From an uncultured Acidobacteriota bacterium (GTDB taxonomy: Bacteria; Acidobacteriota; Terriglobia; Bryobacterales; Bryobacteraceae), in contig CADECY010000017.1 in assembly GCA_902825945.1 (NCBI GenBank), positions 1 through 64,000 of the forward strand: a DNA stretch of 64,000 nucleotides. The letters are read 5' to 3'. The stretch's first letter is position 1. Every line of letters begins with the position of its first letter. A model generated the notes under the pieces. It worked only from the letters and a program-made list of their open reading frames with translations, was not told where the DNA came from and ran no database searches. Both the position numbers and the translations under genes were made by a program. Positions 44,975 through 55,144 of this stretch are shown here, piece after piece.

Positions 44975-47900
44975 ATGCTTCACAGCCCATACAAGATTAT
45001 TGCTTCAACGCTTTGTCTCGCGTTAGCCGCGTTTGCTCAGTCCGAACGCGGAACCATTTCCGGAACGGTCCGCGACCAGTCCGGAGCCATCGTTGTCGGC
45101 GCCAAGGTCACGGTGACCAACATCGCCAACAACTCAACCACTTCACTGTCCGCCAACGAGGCAGGCGACTTCATCGCGCCCAGCCTCCAGGTGGGCAACT
45201 ACAACGTGCGTGTCGAGAAGGACGGCTTCCGTCCCTCCGTCATCACCGGAATCAAAGTCGACGCGGCATCCGGCGTCCGGGCCGACGTGACGCTCGAAAT
45301 CGGAACCACGGCAACGGCGGTGGAAGTCGCCGCGGCATCGTTGCAGTTGGCTACCGAAAACGCCAAGACGAGTTCCACGGTCACCAACAAGATGGTGGAT
45401 GAACTGCCCCTGGTGGTCGGCGGAACCTTGCGTAGCCCATTCGATCTGGCCACGCTGACGCCAGAGGCCAAGCAGGTGGGCGGCGACAACGGCTTCATCC
45501 TGGGCGGTGGGCAGGCGGCCAGCTACGGCACCAACCTCGACGGTGTCTCCGCCAACACGACTCGCGCGCTCTCTCAAAGCTGGGTGGCGGTCAACGCCCC
45601 TTCGCTCGAGGCGGTGACCGAGTTCACCGTGGATACCAACGGCTTCAAGGCCGAGTATGGCCACGCCGGCGGCGGCGTCATGAACTTCGTATCGAAGAGC
45701 GGCACCAACACCTATCACGGCTCGGCGTACGAATTCCTGCGCAACAACGTGATGGATGCCAACAACTGGTTCAACAACCGCGCGGGCATCAAGCGACCGG
45801 TCTACAAGCAGCACGATTTCGGCGGCAGCTTCGGCGGCCCGGTCCACATCCCGAAACTCTATCAGGGCAAGGACAAGACGTTCTTCTTCGCGGCGTACGA
45901 AGCGTTTCGCAATCGGGCCGGCGCCACCGGATTCTCGGCCACGGTTCCCACCGCGGAAATGTATGACGGCGACTTCACCAATTGGGTGACCGCCGGCAGC
46001 GCCCGGGTTCCCATCTTCAATCCAGCCTCGCAGACGCGCAACCCCGACGGCACCTTCACGCGCACGCCGTTTCCGGGAAACCGGATTCCGCAATCGCAGT
46101 TCGACCCGGTTTCAGTAAAGGCCCTTTCGGCGTTCACGTCGGATGGCAAGCTGACGCCGAACAACGGCGCCGCGCCGGGCACGATCGCATACGCCCGCAA
46201 CAACTTCTTCGTGAGCCAGGGGTCGGAAGTGCGTCCGAACACCAAGTTCTCGATCAAGGGCGACCACGTGATCAACGAGCGGCACCGGATGTCGGGCTAC
46301 TACGGCTACAACCGCTCGTCGGTGATTCCGAGTTCGCTCGGGCCGGCCACTCTGCCCGGATTCTACAGCAACTACAACGACACGCAGCGCAACTCCGACG
46401 TATTCCGGATGAGCTGGGACTGGACGCTCAGCCCCACCAAGCTCAACCATTTCTACGCCGGCGGCAACAACTGGCGCGAGAATCACGATCCTCCGCAGGC
46501 CACGGTCAAGAGCGGCCTCGACTGGAAGGACAAGGTTTGCCTCGGCAACGTCCCCAATTGCGGCGAGAACCTGTTGAACCTCGACTTCGGCGACATCACC
46601 AGTTGGGGCGGGCGCGCCAACAACGGCAGCGAGAACACGATCTACGGCTTCAACGACGACTTCACGTGGGTGAAGGGCCGTCATACGCTCAAGTTCGGCG
46701 GCATGCACCAGCGCAGTCACTATAACGGTTTCGGACGCCAGTGCATCGCCGGTTGCGCCAGCTTCAACTTCCGGAACACGGGTATCGCCAACGGCAATGA
46801 TCCGAACCAGGGCGGCTCGTCGTTCGCCTCGTTCCTGCTCGGCTACGCCAGCGGCGGCTCGATCGACACGATCCGCTTCATCGGGCAGCAGTGGCCGTAT
46901 TGGGCAGGCTATGTTCAAGACGACTTCCGCGTCAATTCCAGGCTGACGATCAACTACGGCCTGCGCTGGGAAACCCAGATGCCGCCGGTCGGCCAGGAAG
47001 ACCGCTGGAGCGACTTTTCGCCCACGCGGCCCAATCCGCGCGCGGGCAACATCCCGGGCGCGCTCATCTATGCCGGCACCGGCGACGGCCGCGAAGGCAC
47101 ACGTACGCTCGCCGATTCGTGGTTCTGGGGCTTCGGCCCGAGGATCGGCGGCGCCTACCAATGGAATGAGAAGACCGTGGTCCGGGCCTCGGTGGGGCGT
47201 TCGTTCGGAGCTGTGACGACGGTCACCGGGTCCACGCACCAGCGCGGATTCACGCAGACCTACGGCGTGCCCGACAACGGCACCAATGGCGTGCTTCCGA
47301 ACATGATCCTGAAAGACGGCTTCCCGCAGTATCCGGTGCCGCCGTTCATCGATCCGTCGTTCGCCAACAAGGACAGCATCCCATGGTGGCAGGGCAAGGA
47401 GGCCACGCGCCTGCCGGAGACCCTGTTCTGGAACCTCTCGATGCAGCGCCAGTTCGGTTCGGCGACAATCGTCGAAACGAGCTACAACGCGAGCATCGGC
47501 ACGCACCTGCAATCACAGTTGCTCAACGTGAATCAGGTGGATCCGGCCAATCTGAGCCGCTACGGATTCGCGCTGATGAACAGTCTGGTGAACTCACCCG
47601 CCGCGGTGGCAGCCGGATTCAAGAGCCCGTATCCGAGCTTCACCACGGCCACCTGCCCCGCGCAGGATGCTTGCTGGGGTTCGGGGGCCACGGTGGGAAG
47701 AACGCTTCGTCCGTTCCCTCAGTACAACGGAGTCGATACCTATGGCGGCGGCGGCGATCACAGCGGGCACTCCTCCTATCACGCCGGAATGATCCGGCTG
47801 GAGCGCCGCGCCACCAACGGCATGACGGTCCAGACCTCCTACGTGTTCTCGAAGATCCTGACGGACTCCGACAGCTATTGGGGCAGCGGTACGGCGATGG

Positions 47901-48541
47901 ACCAATACAACCGGCGTCTCGAAAAGTCGATCGGCCAGTTCGACGTCACCCACAACTTCAAGTTCGCGGGGATTTACGAACTCCCGTTCGGCAAGGGCAA
48001 GGGGATGCTGAGCTCCGGCGCGGCCGCGCAGGCCTTCGGCGGATGGCGCGTAAGCGGAGTCGCGCTCTATTCGAGCGGCCAGCCGCTTCCTCTTGGAACC
48101 AGTGTCGGCACTCCGGCCGTCCTGTTCGCCGGCGGCAACCGTCCGCTGATTTCGGGCTACGACGGCTGGCGCGGCGCCACCGCGAGCGGTGATTTCAACC
48201 CCTCGGCCGATCGCTTCGTGCAGCCGGCGTCCTTCTTCCCCGCCCAGGTGGGCAACCAGTTCACCGGCACCACGCAGTACTTCGGCAACATGACCCGCTA
48301 CAACCCGAAGTTCCGCCAGTTCGCCAACCTGAGCGAGAACTTTTCAATCGCAAAGACCTTCCAGATCAGCGAGAAGTTCCGGCTCGATTTCCGGGCCGAA
48401 GCGTTCAATTTGTTCAACCGGCAGCGCTTCGGGACAGGTTCGCTCACTCTTCAGAGCGCGCAATTCGGCCAGTTGACGTCGAGCGGTGACTTGTTGAATT
48501 CACCGCGCCAGATGCAGATGGCGCTGAAGCTGTACTTCTAG
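44975..48541 (+). CDS. Oar-like TonB-dependent outer-membrane transporter 3
   Basis: 1188 residues, the longest of the set. Signal peptide to AAFAQSERG, regulatory-like domain (GTISGTVRDQSGAIVVGAKV, then NYNVRVEKDGFRPS), plug (LPLVVGGTLRSPFDLATLTP, then GGVMNFVSKSGTNTYHGSAY), and a barrel ending LKLYF. The plug lacks the LNNRNVY type loop and instead has the VGGTLRSPFD variant, a subgroup that recurs in Solibacter-like genomes. It starts 45 bases after the methyltransferase and ends at a strong terminator before the tandem transporter 4. Confidence 0.9.
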   Translation: MLHSPYKIIASTLCLALAAFAQSERGTISGTVRDQSGAIVVGAKVTVTNIANNSTTSLSANEAGDFIAPSLQVGNYNVRVEKDGFRPSVITGIKVDAASGVRADVTLEIGTTATAVEVAAASLQLATENAKTSSTVTNKMVDELPLVVGGTLRSPFDLATLTPEAKQVGGDNGFILGGGQAASYGTNLDGVSANTTRALSQSWVAVNAPSLEAVTEFTVDTNGFKAEYGHAGGGVMNFVSKSGTNTYHGSAYEFLRNNVMDANNWFNNRAGIKRPVYKQHDFGGSFGGPVHIPKLYQGKDKTFFFAAYEAFRNRAGATGFSATVPTAEMYDGDFTNWVTAGSARVPIFNPASQTRNPDGTFTRTPFPGNRIPQSQFDPVSVKALSAFTSDGKLTPNNGAAPGTIAYARNNFFVSQGSEVRPNTKFSIKGDHVINERHRMSGYYGYNRSSVIPSSLGPATLPGFYSNYNDTQRNSDVFRMSWDWTLSPTKLNHFYAGGNNWRENHDPPQATVKSGLDWKDKVCLGNVPNCGENLLNLDFGDITSWGGRANNGSENTIYGFNDDFTWVKGRHTLKFGGMHQRSHYNGFGRQCIAGCASFNFRNTGIANGNDPNQGGSSFASFLLGYASGGSIDTIRFIGQQWPYWAGYVQDDFRVNSRLTINYGLRWETQMPPVGQEDRWSDFSPTRPNPRAGNIPGALIYAGTGDGREGTRTLADSWFWGFGPRIGGAYQWNEKTVVRASVGRSFGAVTTVTGSTHQRGFTQTYGVPDNGTNGVLPNMILKDGFPQYPVPPFIDPSFANKDSIPWWQGKEATRLPETLFWNLSMQRQFGSATIVETSYNASIGTHLQSQLLNVNQVDPANLSRYGFALMNSLVNSPAAVAAGFKSPYPSFTTATCPAQDACWGSGATVGRTLRPFPQYNGVDTYGGGGDHSGHSSYHAGMIRLERRATNGMTVQTSYVFSKILTDSDSYWGSGTAMDQYNRRLEKSIGQFDVTHNFKFAGIYELPFGKGKGMLSSGAAAQAFGGWRVSGVALYSSGQPLPLGTSVGTPAVLFAGGNRPLISGYDGWRGATASGDFNPSADRFVQPASFFPAQVGNQFTGTTQYFGNMTRYNPKFRQFANLSENFSIAKTFQISEKFRLDFRAEAFNLFNRQRFGTGSLTLQSAQFGQLTSSGDLLNSPRQMQMALKLYF

Positions 48542-48558
48542 TTCGAGCGAAGAACGCA

Positions 48559-48606
48559 GCCCTCGCGATTCGGGAACGGAACCCCGTCCGCGAGGGCCTT
48601 TTTATT
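48559..48606 (+). terminator. Rho-independent terminator after Oar-like transporter 3
   Basis: Nine-base stem GCCCTCGCG paired with CGCGAGGGC at 48589-48597, followed by CTTTTTATT. It lies 18 bases after the stop. Confidence 0.9.
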
Positions 48607-48664
48607 GGTAATCACCTATTGTCAATTCTCGATAAAATGAGAATCTAATACCGTTTTTCGAGCC

Positions 48665-48694
48665 TTGACACCCCTCCGGGCCGGCGCCTAGAAT
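48665..48694 (+). promoter_or_regulatory. Sigma-70-type promoter of Oar-like transporter 4
   Basis: TTGACA at 48665-48670 and TAGAAT at 48689-48694 with an 18-base spacer, 58 bases before the ATG. This is the best housekeeping-type promoter in the window; a good ribosome site (GGGAGGGG) follows. Confidence 0.75.
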
Positions 48695-48752
48695 GGCTAA
48701 CAGTCTAACGGCTCGGTCTCGCTGTCGTTAGCGTACCCAGGGAGGGGTTTAC

Positions 48753-51700
48753 ATGTCGAAACTCCGCATCGGAGCTTTGCTGCTCTTGTCAGCAGCCATA
48801 CCCGCCACGATGGCTCAAACATCGAGGGCGCTCATCACAGGACTCGTCACCGACGGAACTGGCGCCGTCATCTCAGGCGTCAAGATCACCGTCACCGATA
48901 TCCAGAGAAACCAGGAGTACAAGACCGAGAGCAACACCTCGGGTCTGTACCGCATCATCGAATTGACGCCCGGCAGCTACCGCGTTACCGCCGAAGCCAC
49001 TGGCTTCCGGACCTACGTGCTCGAATCGCTTCCGCTCAACACGCAGCAGAACGCGACGCTCAACATCACACTCGAAATCGGCGCGCTGACCGAGCGCGTT
49101 CAAGTCACCGCCACCGGCCCGCTGCTCGAGGCGTCGAGTGCGACCCTCAGCTCGGTGGTCGAGAACAAGAAAATCATCGACCTTCCACTCAACAACCGGA
49201 ACGTCTACTCGCTGTTGCGGCTGGTGCCCGGCGTCACGCCGTCCACGCCGAACTCCGACAGTGACTTCTTCACCAGCACGATCCGCTTCTCGATCAACGG
49301 CGGAAAGGAATCGCTCAACGACATCCAGCTCGACGGTGTCACCGCCATGGTGCAGAGCGACATCAACGGCATCTACGGCGCGTCGGCTATCCCTTCGGTA
49401 GAAGGCATCCAGGAGTTCCGGGTGCAGACCAACTCCTACACCGCCGAGTACGGCCGCAGCGGCGGCGGACAGGTGACGATGCTCTCCAAGTCCGGCACCA
49501 ACGAGATCCACGGCAGCGTGTTCGAATTCCTCCGCAACAGCGCGATGGACTCGAAGAACTTCTTCCAGAACCGTTCGGGCGCGCGCAAGCCGTCGTTCCA
49601 GCAGCACCAGTATGGCGCGAGCGCCGGCGGTCCCATCCGGAAGGACAAGACGTTCGTGTTCGGACTCTACGAGCGGCGTCTGGTCAAGTCCGGTAGCTTC
49701 GGACTGTTCACCGTGCCAACCGCGCAGCAGTTGACCGGTGACTTCTCGGAAACCCGCAATGCCAATGGAACGCAGCGCCTCATCTTTGACCCGCTCACGA
49801 CGCGTGAAAACCCAGACGCGCCAGGTCGCTTCATCCGGACGCCGTTTACCGGCAACCGGATTCCCGCCGCGCGATTCGACCCGGTGGCGGTGAAAGCCAT
49901 GGCCCTTTACCCACAGGCGAACCAGGCGGGTAATCCCTTCACGAACCAGAACAATGTGGCCCTCCAGAACGTTCCGCGATCGCCCACCGACAAGTGGGAC
50001 TTCAAGGTCGACCACAATATCACCCAGAATCGCCGCTTCTTCGTCACCTACCACCGCTTCAAGCAGGACACCGCGGCACCGGATTGGTGGGGCAATGGCG
50101 CCGCGCCCAGTGACGGCATCATGTACTGGGGTTCGCACAACGGTGCTGTCGATTACACCGAGACCATCGGCAGTGGCACCATCCTGAATCTGCGCGGCGG
50201 CGTGAGCCGGTTCAACGCGTGGCGGCCGGCCTATACGTACGGCTTCGACTCCACGACGCTCGGACTGCCCCGGTCGCTGCAAGACGTGGCCCAGCGCTAC
50301 GGCGCGCCGCGCATCCCGCGTTTCGACATAACGGACATGACGTCGATCGGGCCCAATAATGGCTCCACCTACAAGAGCGACAACACCGCCTATTCGGCGG
50401 TCGGCTACCTCAACAAGATCGCCGGCCGGCATAGCTGGAAGTTCGGCGGCGAATGGCGAACGTTCACGCTCGGCTTCGCGCAGTTCGGCTCGTCGCCCGC
50501 GAACTTCTCGTTCACCCGCTTGATGACGCAGGGGCCGGATGCGCGCACCGCCACCAACGGCGACGGATTTGCTTCGTTCCTTCTCGGTACGGGCTCCGGC
50601 GGCACCGCGACCCACCGCATCAAGCCGGCTAATCTGAGCCGCTACTACGCCATGTACGCGCAAGACGACTTCAAGTTCAATTCGAAGCTGACCCTGAACA
50701 TCGGCTTGCGGTACGAGATCGAAGGCGCCACGACGGAGCGGTACGACCAGCAGACGGTCATGGATCCGTACATCAAGAATCCGCTCTCCGACCGCACGGG
50801 TCTGAACCTGCGCGGTGGATACCTGTTTGCGGGCACGGACCAGAGCCTCGGCCGCCGTGGCATCCGCGACAAGGAGCACAAGTTCAATCCGCGCATCGGC
50901 CTCGCCTATCAAATGGATTCGAAGACCGTGATCCGGACGGGCTACGGAATCTTCTACGGCGTACCGAAGTTCGCGGCCACCGATCGCTACACGGGTGCGC
51001 CTTACAACAGCGCCACTCCGTGGCAGAACTCACTCGATGGGATCACTCCCCTGGAATTCCTGCGCGATCCGTTCAAACAGGGCTTCGTGTTGCCGACCGC
51101 CCGCACACTGGGGTTGATGTCCGGCGTCGGATTCGCTTTGAACACGGCTTGGGCGACGGAGATGAAGACCCCGTATAACCAGCAGTGGAACTTCACTATC
51201 CAGCGTCAGTTGACCGCCAACACGATGATCGAGGGTGCCTACGCGGGCAACAAGGGCACACACAACGAGATCGTGCAAGGCGACCTCGGCCAGTTGCCGC
51301 CCGAACTGCTCAACGCCTCGAGCCGTGTGAACGATGTGGTGCCGAATCCGTTCTTCGGGCTAATCGACCCGGCCAGCCTAGTGGGCACCGCGACGGTGCA
51401 GCGCGGACGTCTCCTGCGCGGACAATATGCCCAGTTCACCAGTGTCGGACCCGGTGCTCCGGCGTGGGGCAACTCGAACTACCACGCGCTGCAGTCGCGT
51501 TTCGAACGCCGCTTCGGCGGCGGAACCAGCATCATGGTTTCCTACACTTGGTCGAAGTCGATCACGGATTCGTCCGACGGAATCTGGAACGACGGACAGG
51601 GCACGCTCCGCAACTGGTATTGCCGCCAGTGTGAACGCTCGCTCAGCACCTACGACGTCCCGCACCGCCTCGTCTACAACTTCAACTACGATCTTCCGTT

Positions 51701-52202
51701 CGGCAAGGGCAAAGCGATCGGATCCACGTGGGGCAAGGTGCCCAACATGTTGTTCGGTGGGTGGCAGACCAACGGCATCATGACCCTCAACTCGGGCCAG
51801 CCGTTGATCTTTAGCCAGACCACCAACAACAGCTTCTCGTTCGGCGGCCTGCAGCGGCCCGATTCCTCGGGCAGCGACGCTCAGATCTCCAACCGCTCGA
51901 TCGACCGCTGGTACGACACCTCGCAGTTCCGCATCGCGCGCGACTACACGTTCGGCACCATGAGCCGGACCCACTCCGTGCTCCGCAACGACTGGACTCG
52001 CAACCTCGATTTCTCGATGTTCAAGAACACGCAGATCAACGAGCGTTTCAATTTGCAGTTCCGCGCGGAAGCGTTCAACCTGACCAACACTCCGATCTTC
52101 AGCGCTCCCAACAACAACGTGGAAGCGGCGGCGTTCGGAACGATCACTGGCCAGTCGAACCCGCCGCGGCAGATCCAGATGGGTCTGAAGCTGCTGTTCT
52201 AG
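48753..52202 (+). CDS. Oar-like TonB-dependent outer-membrane transporter 4
   Basis: 1149 residues. Signal peptide to ATMAQTSRA, regulatory-like domain (ALITGLVTDGTGAVISGVKI, then PGSYRVTAEATGFRT), plug (IDLPLNNRNVYSLLRLVPGV, then GGGQVTMLSKSGTNEIHGS) and barrel ending QMGLKLLF. Tandem with transporter 3 but clearly different in the plug, so the pair probably differs in ligand. It has its own promoter and terminator. A decayed fragment similar to its 3' end lies just downstream. Confidence 0.92.
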   Translation: MSKLRIGALLLLSAAIPATMAQTSRALITGLVTDGTGAVISGVKITVTDIQRNQEYKTESNTSGLYRIIELTPGSYRVTAEATGFRTYVLESLPLNTQQNATLNITLEIGALTERVQVTATGPLLEASSATLSSVVENKKIIDLPLNNRNVYSLLRLVPGVTPSTPNSDSDFFTSTIRFSINGGKESLNDIQLDGVTAMVQSDINGIYGASAIPSVEGIQEFRVQTNSYTAEYGRSGGGQVTMLSKSGTNEIHGSVFEFLRNSAMDSKNFFQNRSGARKPSFQQHQYGASAGGPIRKDKTFVFGLYERRLVKSGSFGLFTVPTAQQLTGDFSETRNANGTQRLIFDPLTTRENPDAPGRFIRTPFTGNRIPAARFDPVAVKAMALYPQANQAGNPFTNQNNVALQNVPRSPTDKWDFKVDHNITQNRRFFVTYHRFKQDTAAPDWWGNGAAPSDGIMYWGSHNGAVDYTETIGSGTILNLRGGVSRFNAWRPAYTYGFDSTTLGLPRSLQDVAQRYGAPRIPRFDITDMTSIGPNNGSTYKSDNTAYSAVGYLNKIAGRHSWKFGGEWRTFTLGFAQFGSSPANFSFTRLMTQGPDARTATNGDGFASFLLGTGSGGTATHRIKPANLSRYYAMYAQDDFKFNSKLTLNIGLRYEIEGATTERYDQQTVMDPYIKNPLSDRTGLNLRGGYLFAGTDQSLGRRGIRDKEHKFNPRIGLAYQMDSKTVIRTGYGIFYGVPKFAATDRYTGAPYNSATPWQNSLDGITPLEFLRDPFKQGFVLPTARTLGLMSGVGFALNTAWATEMKTPYNQQWNFTIQRQLTANTMIEGAYAGNKGTHNEIVQGDLGQLPPELLNASSRVNDVVPNPFFGLIDPASLVGTATVQRGRLLRGQYAQFTSVGPGAPAWGNSNYHALQSRFERRFGGGTSIMVSYTWSKSITDSSDGIWNDGQGTLRNWYCRQCERSLSTYDVPHRLVYNFNYDLPFGKGKAIGSTWGKVPNMLFGGWQTNGIMTLNSGQPLIFSQTTNNSFSFGGLQRPDSSGSDAQISNRSIDRWYDTSQFRIARDYTFGTMSRTHSVLRNDWTRNLDFSMFKNTQINERFNLQFRAEAFNLTNTPIFSAPNNNVEAAAFGTITGQSNPPRQIQMGLKLLF

Positions 52203-52229
52203 TCTAGTTTTCAGTTCGTAACCGTTAGG

Positions 52230-52266
52230 GGCCGGTGGACGCATCCGATGCGCCACCGGCCTTTTT
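52230..52266 (+). terminator. Rho-independent terminator after Oar-like transporter 4
   Basis: Stem GGCCGGTG paired with CACCGGCC around an inner hairpin (GCATCCGATGC), ending at 52261 and followed by TTTTT, 28 bases after the stop. Confidence 0.9.
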
Positions 52267-52383
52267 CGCTTACCCACGCGATGCGCGGCAGAACTTGGCA
52301 AGACATCGAGGACATGCCCGAATCCCATGAGCGTAGCGTGGCAGGAACGCATGGCAGTCGTCGAATCCGGCGTCCCCTGGCTC

Positions 52384-52700
52384 ATCGATCACCGCGATCC
52401 GCAAACTCGCGTCGTCCACACTGGGCCGGACGGCAAATACCGCCTGATCGGTGTTTTCCGTCCGAGCGAAACAGCCGCCTCGCCGCCGCCACCGTCTGAT
52501 CGACATTCGGAGCGACATCGCGGGGTTCGCGTGGAATGGCAAACACGAGAGGGTCCGCGATGGGCGGTCATCGAGCGGCGCACCACTCTTGATGTTCGAG
52601 AACACGCAAGTCAACGAGCGCTTCGATCCGCATTTCCGGGCGAACGGGGCACGATCACCGGCCAAGCGAACCCCTGCGGCGATCCGGATGAGCCCGAGGT
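52384..52700 (+). pseudogene. Decayed Oar-like transporter remnant
   Basis: Two pieces of the Oar pattern survive out of frame with each other. At 52587-52640 the sequence GATGTTCGAGAACACGCAAG and following encodes LMFENTQVNERFDPHFRA, matching the MFKNTQINERFNLQFRAE segment near the end of transporter 4. After a jump, GGCACGATCACCGGCCAAGC at 52648-52700 matches the last 50 bases of that gene. At 52384-52464, a frame gives RDPQTRVVHTGPDGKYRLIG, resembling the N-terminal regulatory-like domain. The middle (over 3 kb in an intact gene) is missing. The C-terminal match is convincing; the N-terminal one is weaker. It fills most of the 520-base gene-free stretch 52203-52723; no other feature was seen there. 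Confidence 0.5.
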
Positions 52701-52723
52701 ATCCGTTGTGCCACGGGCCCTCA

Positions 52724-55144
52724 CTACTCCGCCAATTGCTTGCGCAGTTGCGCCAGTTGCTCCACCTGCGGACGGCCCAGTTGTTTTCGCTCGTCCAACG
52801 GTTGGAAGATCGTGACCGCTTGTCGCCAATACTCACGCGCCCGGGTCATGTCGCGGGCGCGCCACGCCTCGCCGAGAAACGCGTGCGACTCCGCCAGTTC
52901 CGCCTGTGCGCCGGCATTCGATTTGTCGGCCTCGGCGAGTTCGCGCCGCATCGCCAGCGCGCGTTCGAGATCGCGAACTCCCGCGTCGAATTGACCCATC
53001 GCGGCGCGGGCTTCGCCCATGCGAACGAGGCTCGCTGCGGCGAGGCTCTTCATTCTCCAGTCCGCCGGATCAGAGGCTGCCTGGCGCTCGCGGGTCCGGT
53101 AGGATTCCTCGAACTTCGCCAAGGCTTCCGGCCAACGTTTCTGCATACCGAGACTGATACCCGCTGAAAACAGCGCGCTCGAGACGAGGTCGAAGCGTTG
53201 GAGTCCGCGCGCTTCCGCTTCGGCGCGATCGAGTTGGGTGGCTGCTTCCGCGAAGCGTTGGGCCTGGGCAAGGCTGCCGCCGTAGCGCATCCGGCCGAGC
53301 GCGGCGGCGGCGCGATCTCCGGCCGTCGCGGCCGGATCGTTCGTGACGCGCTCGAGCAGGTTGAGCCCGACCAGGCGCACGCTCGCCGAGTTGGGCCAAT
53401 CGCCGAGCAGCGCATAGGTACTGCCGAGATCCTGATAGGCGGCCGCAAGCGCGCGGCGGTCGGCGAGCGTCGCGTCGGAACTGCCGGTGCGTTGCTCGAG
53501 GATCCGGCGTGCCTCGAGTCCATAGGAGAGCGCGTCCTGGTTCCTTCCCTGGATCTTCAACACGCCGGCCAGGCGGACGTTGGCGGAAGCGGCCAAGCGC
53601 TGCATCTCCGCGTCAACCGGATTCGAGGCGAGCAATCCTCGTGCGACTTCGAGCGCGCGCTCGTAGCTCCGTTGCGCATCGGCGGTGCGGCCCACGTTGG
53701 CGCCGCCCTGGCGGCCGAGTACGTCTCCCATCTTGAGATACGCCGCCGGCAGTTCACGCCGCACCGCTTCGTCGGCGGCTGATTCTGCGGCCAGTTTGTC
53801 GAGCGAAGCCAAACCGCGCTCGACGATCAGCTTTCGCGCACCCGTGGGGCCTTCCTTTTGCAGGATCTCATCCAGTTCGAACACGAACGCCCGCGCGAGC
53901 CCGTGCGCATTCTCATAGAGGCGCCGCGCATGGTCGCGCTCCTTGGCTGCCTCTCGCCAGCCCCAGGCTGACACGATGGCGCCGATTAGGACCGCCGCGG
54001 CGGTAGCCGACAGGCCCATCAGCAGGGGGCGATTCCGTTGTGCGAACTTCCGCAGCCGGTAGGCACGCGTGAGCGGACGCGCGAGCACGGGCTGGTGATC
54101 GAGGATCCGCTTGATGTCCGCGGCGAGCTGCTCGGCGGATTCGTAACGGAGCGGAGCCGCCGGGTCCATCGCTTTGCGGATGATGTTGTCCACGTCGCCG
54201 CGCAATTCCTCTTGCGTGATCGGAAATCCGGCGAGGGGAGTCACGGAACTCGCCAACGGAGGTTCGGACATCACCGTCTCGGCCGGGCGGCCGGTGCGGA
54301 ACGGGGCGGTTCCGGTCGCCAGTTCGAACAGCGTGCAGCCCAGCGAGTAGACGTCAGTGGCGGTGGTGACGTGGTGGCCCTGAATCTGTTCCGGGCTCGC
54401 GTAAGGAATCGAGAGCATCCTCAGTCCGGTCTGGGTCGTGTCACCGCGCACGTTGCCGGGCATCAGCATTTTCGAGATGCCGAAATCGAGAAGCTTGGGA
54501 ATCCCCTGCTGGTTCACCATTACGTTGCCGGGCTTCAGGTCACAGTGAATGATCAGGTTCTGGTGAGCATAGTGGACGGCGTCGCAGATCGGAAGGAAGA
54601 TGCGGAGGCGGTCCTCCAGGCCAAGGTTCCGCTCCCGGCACCAGACCATCAGCGCTTGGCCCTGAACGTACTCGGTGGCCAGATAGGGGCGCCCGTCTTC
54701 GGTGGCGCCGCCATCGAGCAGACGCACGATCGAAGGATGATTCAGATAGGCGAGCATCTGCCGTTCGAGCCGGAATCGCCGCGTGAAGAACGCGGAGTCG
54801 AGCCCGAGCGACAGGACCTTGATCGCGACTTCGGCTTGGTATTCGTCGTCGTCGCGGATCGCGTGATAGACGGTACCCATGCCTCCACGCCCGATCTCAC
54901 CCTGAATCGCGTAACGCCCGATCCGTTTCGGGGGCTGAGGCCGCAGGCCGGCGGCGGGCGGGAGTGGCTCGAGAAGACGCTCGGAGACGGTGTTCTCCCG
55001 CAGCAACTCCTCCACTTCGTACCGAATTCCGGTTCCGCCTTCCTGGCGCGCGAGGTTTTCGAGATAGGCGGCCCGCTCCGCCGGACCGAGTTCCAAACAG
55101 ATAGCCAGATGCTCGCGGACCTGGCTCCACGATTCCGGAGTCAT
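52724..55144 (-). CDS. Membrane Ser/Thr protein kinase with C-terminal TPR-like repeats
   Basis: An 806-residue protein. Residues 1-70 are a helical region common in acidobacterial kinases that follow ECF sigma genes. The kinase domain at about 78-345 has GRGGMGTVYH (glycine loop), AIKVL (K109), IIHCDLKPGNVMV (D202; cysteine replaces the arginine of HRD, as in many bacterial kinases) and DFGISK (D220). A membrane span near 378-400 (LLMGLSATAAAVLIGAIVSA) is followed by TPR-like helices outside the membrane. The ATG at 55144 overlaps the TGA of the sigma gene. Likely transmits a periplasmic signal to the sigma factor or to shared targets. Confidence 0.88.
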   Translation of the reverse strand: MTPESWSQVREHLAICLELGPAERAAYLENLARQEGGTGIRYEVEELLRENTVSERLLEPLPPAAGLRPQPPKRIGRYAIQGEIGRGGMGTVYHAIRDDDEYQAEVAIKVLSLGLDSAFFTRRFRLERQMLAYLNHPSIVRLLDGGATEDGRPYLATEYVQGQALMVWCRERNLGLEDRLRIFLPICDAVHYAHQNLIIHCDLKPGNVMVNQQGIPKLLDFGISKMLMPGNVRGDTTQTGLRMLSIPYASPEQIQGHHVTTATDVYSLGCTLFELATGTAPFRTGRPAETVMSEPPLASSVTPLAGFPITQEELRGDVDNIIRKAMDPAAPLRYESAEQLAADIKRILDHQPVLARPLTRAYRLRKFAQRNRPLLMGLSATAAAVLIGAIVSAWGWREAAKERDHARRLYENAHGLARAFVFELDEILQKEGPTGARKLIVERGLASLDKLAAESAADEAVRRELPAAYLKMGDVLGRQGGANVGRTADAQRSYERALEVARGLLASNPVDAEMQRLAASANVRLAGVLKIQGRNQDALSYGLEARRILEQRTGSSDATLADRRALAAAYQDLGSTYALLGDWPNSASVRLVGLNLLERVTNDPAATAGDRAAAALGRMRYGGSLAQAQRFAEAATQLDRAEAEARGLQRFDLVSSALFSAGISLGMQKRWPEALAKFEESYRTRERQAASDPADWRMKSLAAASLVRMGEARAAMGQFDAGVRDLERALAMRRELAEADKSNAGAQAELAESHAFLGEAWRARDMTRAREYWRQAVTIFQPLDERKQLGRPQVEQLAQLRKQLAE

